DNA from: Bacteroidales bacterium UBA1725
GTDB lineage: Bacteria; Bacteroidota; Bacteroidia; Bacteroidales; UBA932
Assembly: GCA_002315815.1 (NCBI GenBank)
Contig: DCIN01000013.1
Location: 18,261 to 25,091 of the forward strand
Direction: 5' to 3'
DNA: 6,831 nt
Shown one piece after another: positions 5,888 to 6,831 of this stretch. The notes beneath the pieces were generated by a model. It was not told the DNA's origin. It ran no database searches and saw only the letters and a program-made list of their open reading frames with translations. Each line of letters opens with the position of its first letter. Position 1 is the first letter of the stretch. The position numbers and the translations under genes were made by a program.

Positions 5888-5895
5888 TAATTTTG
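5888..5895 (+). promoter_or_regulatory. Bacteroides-type -7 element TAATTTTG for the CPBP gene
   Basis: Plus-strand TAATTTTG is an exact TAnnTTTG match, 25 bases before ATG 5921. The GTG at 5900 would lie at or before the transcription start, so ATG 5921 is preferred. The element is only 5 bases from the divergent -7 on the other strand, so polymerase binding at the two promoters would overlap. Confidence 0.5.
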
Positions 5896-5920
5896 CTACG
5901 TGAACAGAAACAAGAAAGCG

Positions 5921-6748
5921 ATGGAAGAAAATGAAAAACCGATGTCGGAGGTAGCGGTCAAACCGATGCCTGTCTGGAGGTGGATACTTGAGCTGGTGCC
6001 TGGTATAGCCGTATTCTTGTTTTTATATAGTATCGCTCAGGATGTCTGTGTGATGGAATCGCCCTGGCTGCAGATGCTTGTTCGTCTTCTGGCCGGTATT
6101 GTCATTCTGGGAGTGTTCCTGTTGTGGACAAGAATCTTTGAAAAATGCTGGAGAATGGATATCCTGTTTAAGTTCAGGAGTCTGGGGACAGGGCTGACAA
6201 TCGGAGCATTGTTCTTCTGTGCCGTGGTGGGTATTATGGCTGCATTCGGATCATACAGAGCCATCTACGCATCGCCGGACTGGTGGAAGATAGCGGAACG
6301 GTTCTGTTTCTATTTTCTTGTGGCATGCGGAGAGGAAGTGGTTTTTCGGGGCATACTCTTCAGGCTCATTGATGAAAAGTTCGGATTTTGGTGGGCAATC
6401 TTGATATCAGCATCTCTGTTCGGATTTGTTCATATCACCAATCCTGACGCCACTCTGTGGAGTTCGGTGGCGTTGGTCATCGAAGCAGGTCTGCTGCTCG
6501 GTGCAGCATACAAATTCTCGGGCTCGTTGTGGATGCCCATAGGTATTCATTGGACTTGGAACTTCATACAGGGAAACGTCTTCGGCCTTGAAGTTTCCGG
6601 AAGTGGCCACGAGGAAAGCATCTTGAAGGCCGTCGTGACAGGGCCGGATATCATTACCGGGGGCGGCTTCGGTCCGGAGGCGTCAATAATCTCAATGGTT
6701 GCAGGCGGTCTGCTGTCAGCCCTGTTCATCCTGAGACTGGTTAAGTAA
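5921..6748 (+). CDS. CPBP family intramembrane glutamic/metalloprotease (Abi/Rce1-like)
   Basis: From ATG 5921 the protein has 275 residues; an upstream in-frame GTG (5900) and a downstream ATG (5942) are alternatives. It has about seven hydrophobic segments and the three CPBP (PF02517) motifs: CGEEVVFRGILF with E138, E139 and R143; LFGFVHITN with H171; and GIHWTWNF with H210 and N214. All catalytic positions of the Rce1/Abi fold are present, so it should be an active membrane protease or a regulator of that fold. Family roles include prenyl-protein processing in eukaryotes and bacteriocin self-immunity or unknown housekeeping roles in bacteria. No bacteriocin-like small gene is next to it, so an immunity role is not supported here. 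A glycine-rich loop (about 245-253) precedes a last membrane helix. It diverges from the LTA-synthase-family gene, with which it may be an old backbone pair. Confidence 0.92.
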   Translation: MEENEKPMSEVAVKPMPVWRWILELVPGIAVFLFLYSIAQDVCVMESPWLQMLVRLLAGIVILGVFLLWTRIFEKCWRMDILFKFRSLGTGLTIGALFFCAVVGIMAAFGSYRAIYASPDWWKIAERFCFYFLVACGEEVVFRGILFRLIDEKFGFWWAILISASLFGFVHITNPDATLWSSVALVIEAGLLLGAAYKFSGSLWMPIGIHWTWNFIQGNVFGLEVSGSGHEESILKAVVTGPDIITGGGFGPEASIISMVAGGLLSALFILRLVK

Positions 6749-6760
6749 ATCTCAAAAAAT
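6741..6760 (+). repeat. 20-base post-stop motif, copy 2 (identical to 2151-2170 inverted)
   Basis: The last codons, TAA stop and next 12 bases of the CPBP gene are identical over 20 bases to the minus-strand end of the PglD-like gene. The two genes are unrelated and 4.6 kb apart. Confidence 0.6.
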
Positions 6761-6831
6761 AACTTGGTAATCTTGATTTCGTCTTATTGGTCCATATTTC
6801 ACTCTTCATCGGTCACATAGCCCGCTATGCT
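6749..6831. other. Short non-coding tail with a small palindrome at the right edge
   Basis: No coding frame is supported here. CATAGC (6816-6821) and GCTATG (6824-6829) form a 6-base inverted repeat with a 2-base spacer, too tight for a stable hairpin and without a T-run, so it is not called a terminator. What follows lies outside the window. Confidence 0.3.

Noticed and set aside
5921..6748. Bacteriocin immunity function for the CPBP protein
   Set aside because: No double-glycine leader peptide, transporter or other bacteriocin gene is visible next to it.

Overview
The window looks like a piece of a Bacteroidales (Bacteroidota) chromosome. The basis is the protein families, the absence of strong Shine-Dalgarno sites, and three matches to the Bacteroides -7 promoter element TAnnTTTG in the places where promoters are expected. 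Genus cannot be fixed from the sequence alone. No rRNA, tRNA, CRISPR array or complete insertion sequence was seen.

Left part (1-3398), all on the minus strand: a surface-polysaccharide module read leftward. It holds a PglC-like phosphoglycosyl transferase (2763-3398), a PglD-like sugar N-acetyltransferase (2167-2754), a PglE-like PLP aminotransferase (854-2134), and, past a 280-base stretch with a degenerate coding remnant, the first 191 residues of an ATP-grasp ligase that runs off the left edge (1-575). The first three genes are tightly spaced and correspond to three of the four steps that make an undecaprenyl-linked 2,4-diamino-2,4,6-trideoxyhexose from a UDP-4-keto sugar: transamination, N-acetylation, transfer of the sugar phosphate to the lipid carrier. 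The PglF-type 4,6-dehydratase that would supply the keto sugar is not in the window. The ATP-grasp enzyme probably modifies the sugar or another repeat-unit component.

Middle (3399-3901): a junction region built of scraps. From right to left on the minus strand it has 17 open codons right after the sulfatase stop that resemble the C-terminus of an IS200/IS605-type transposase, two strong hairpins ending in a T-rich run (terminator-like), a Bacteroides-type -7 element, a 47-codon fragment resembling the N-terminus of a radical-SAM peptide maturase, and in another frame a basic tail of an unknown protein that stops 39 bases before the phosphoglycosyl transferase.

Right part (3902-6831): two divergent genes that look like ordinary backbone. 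They are an LTA-synthase-family alkaline-phosphatase-fold membrane enzyme (minus, 3902-5842) and a CPBP-family intramembrane metalloprotease (plus, 5921-6748). They are separated by a 78-base region with two back-to-back -7 elements. The overall picture is a polysaccharide locus abutting conserved backbone genes, with recombination debris at the border. I see no complete new system. The most interesting items are the border scraps, a 20-base sequence shared just after the stop codons of two unrelated genes, and the pairing of an ATP-grasp ligase with the Pgl-like genes.
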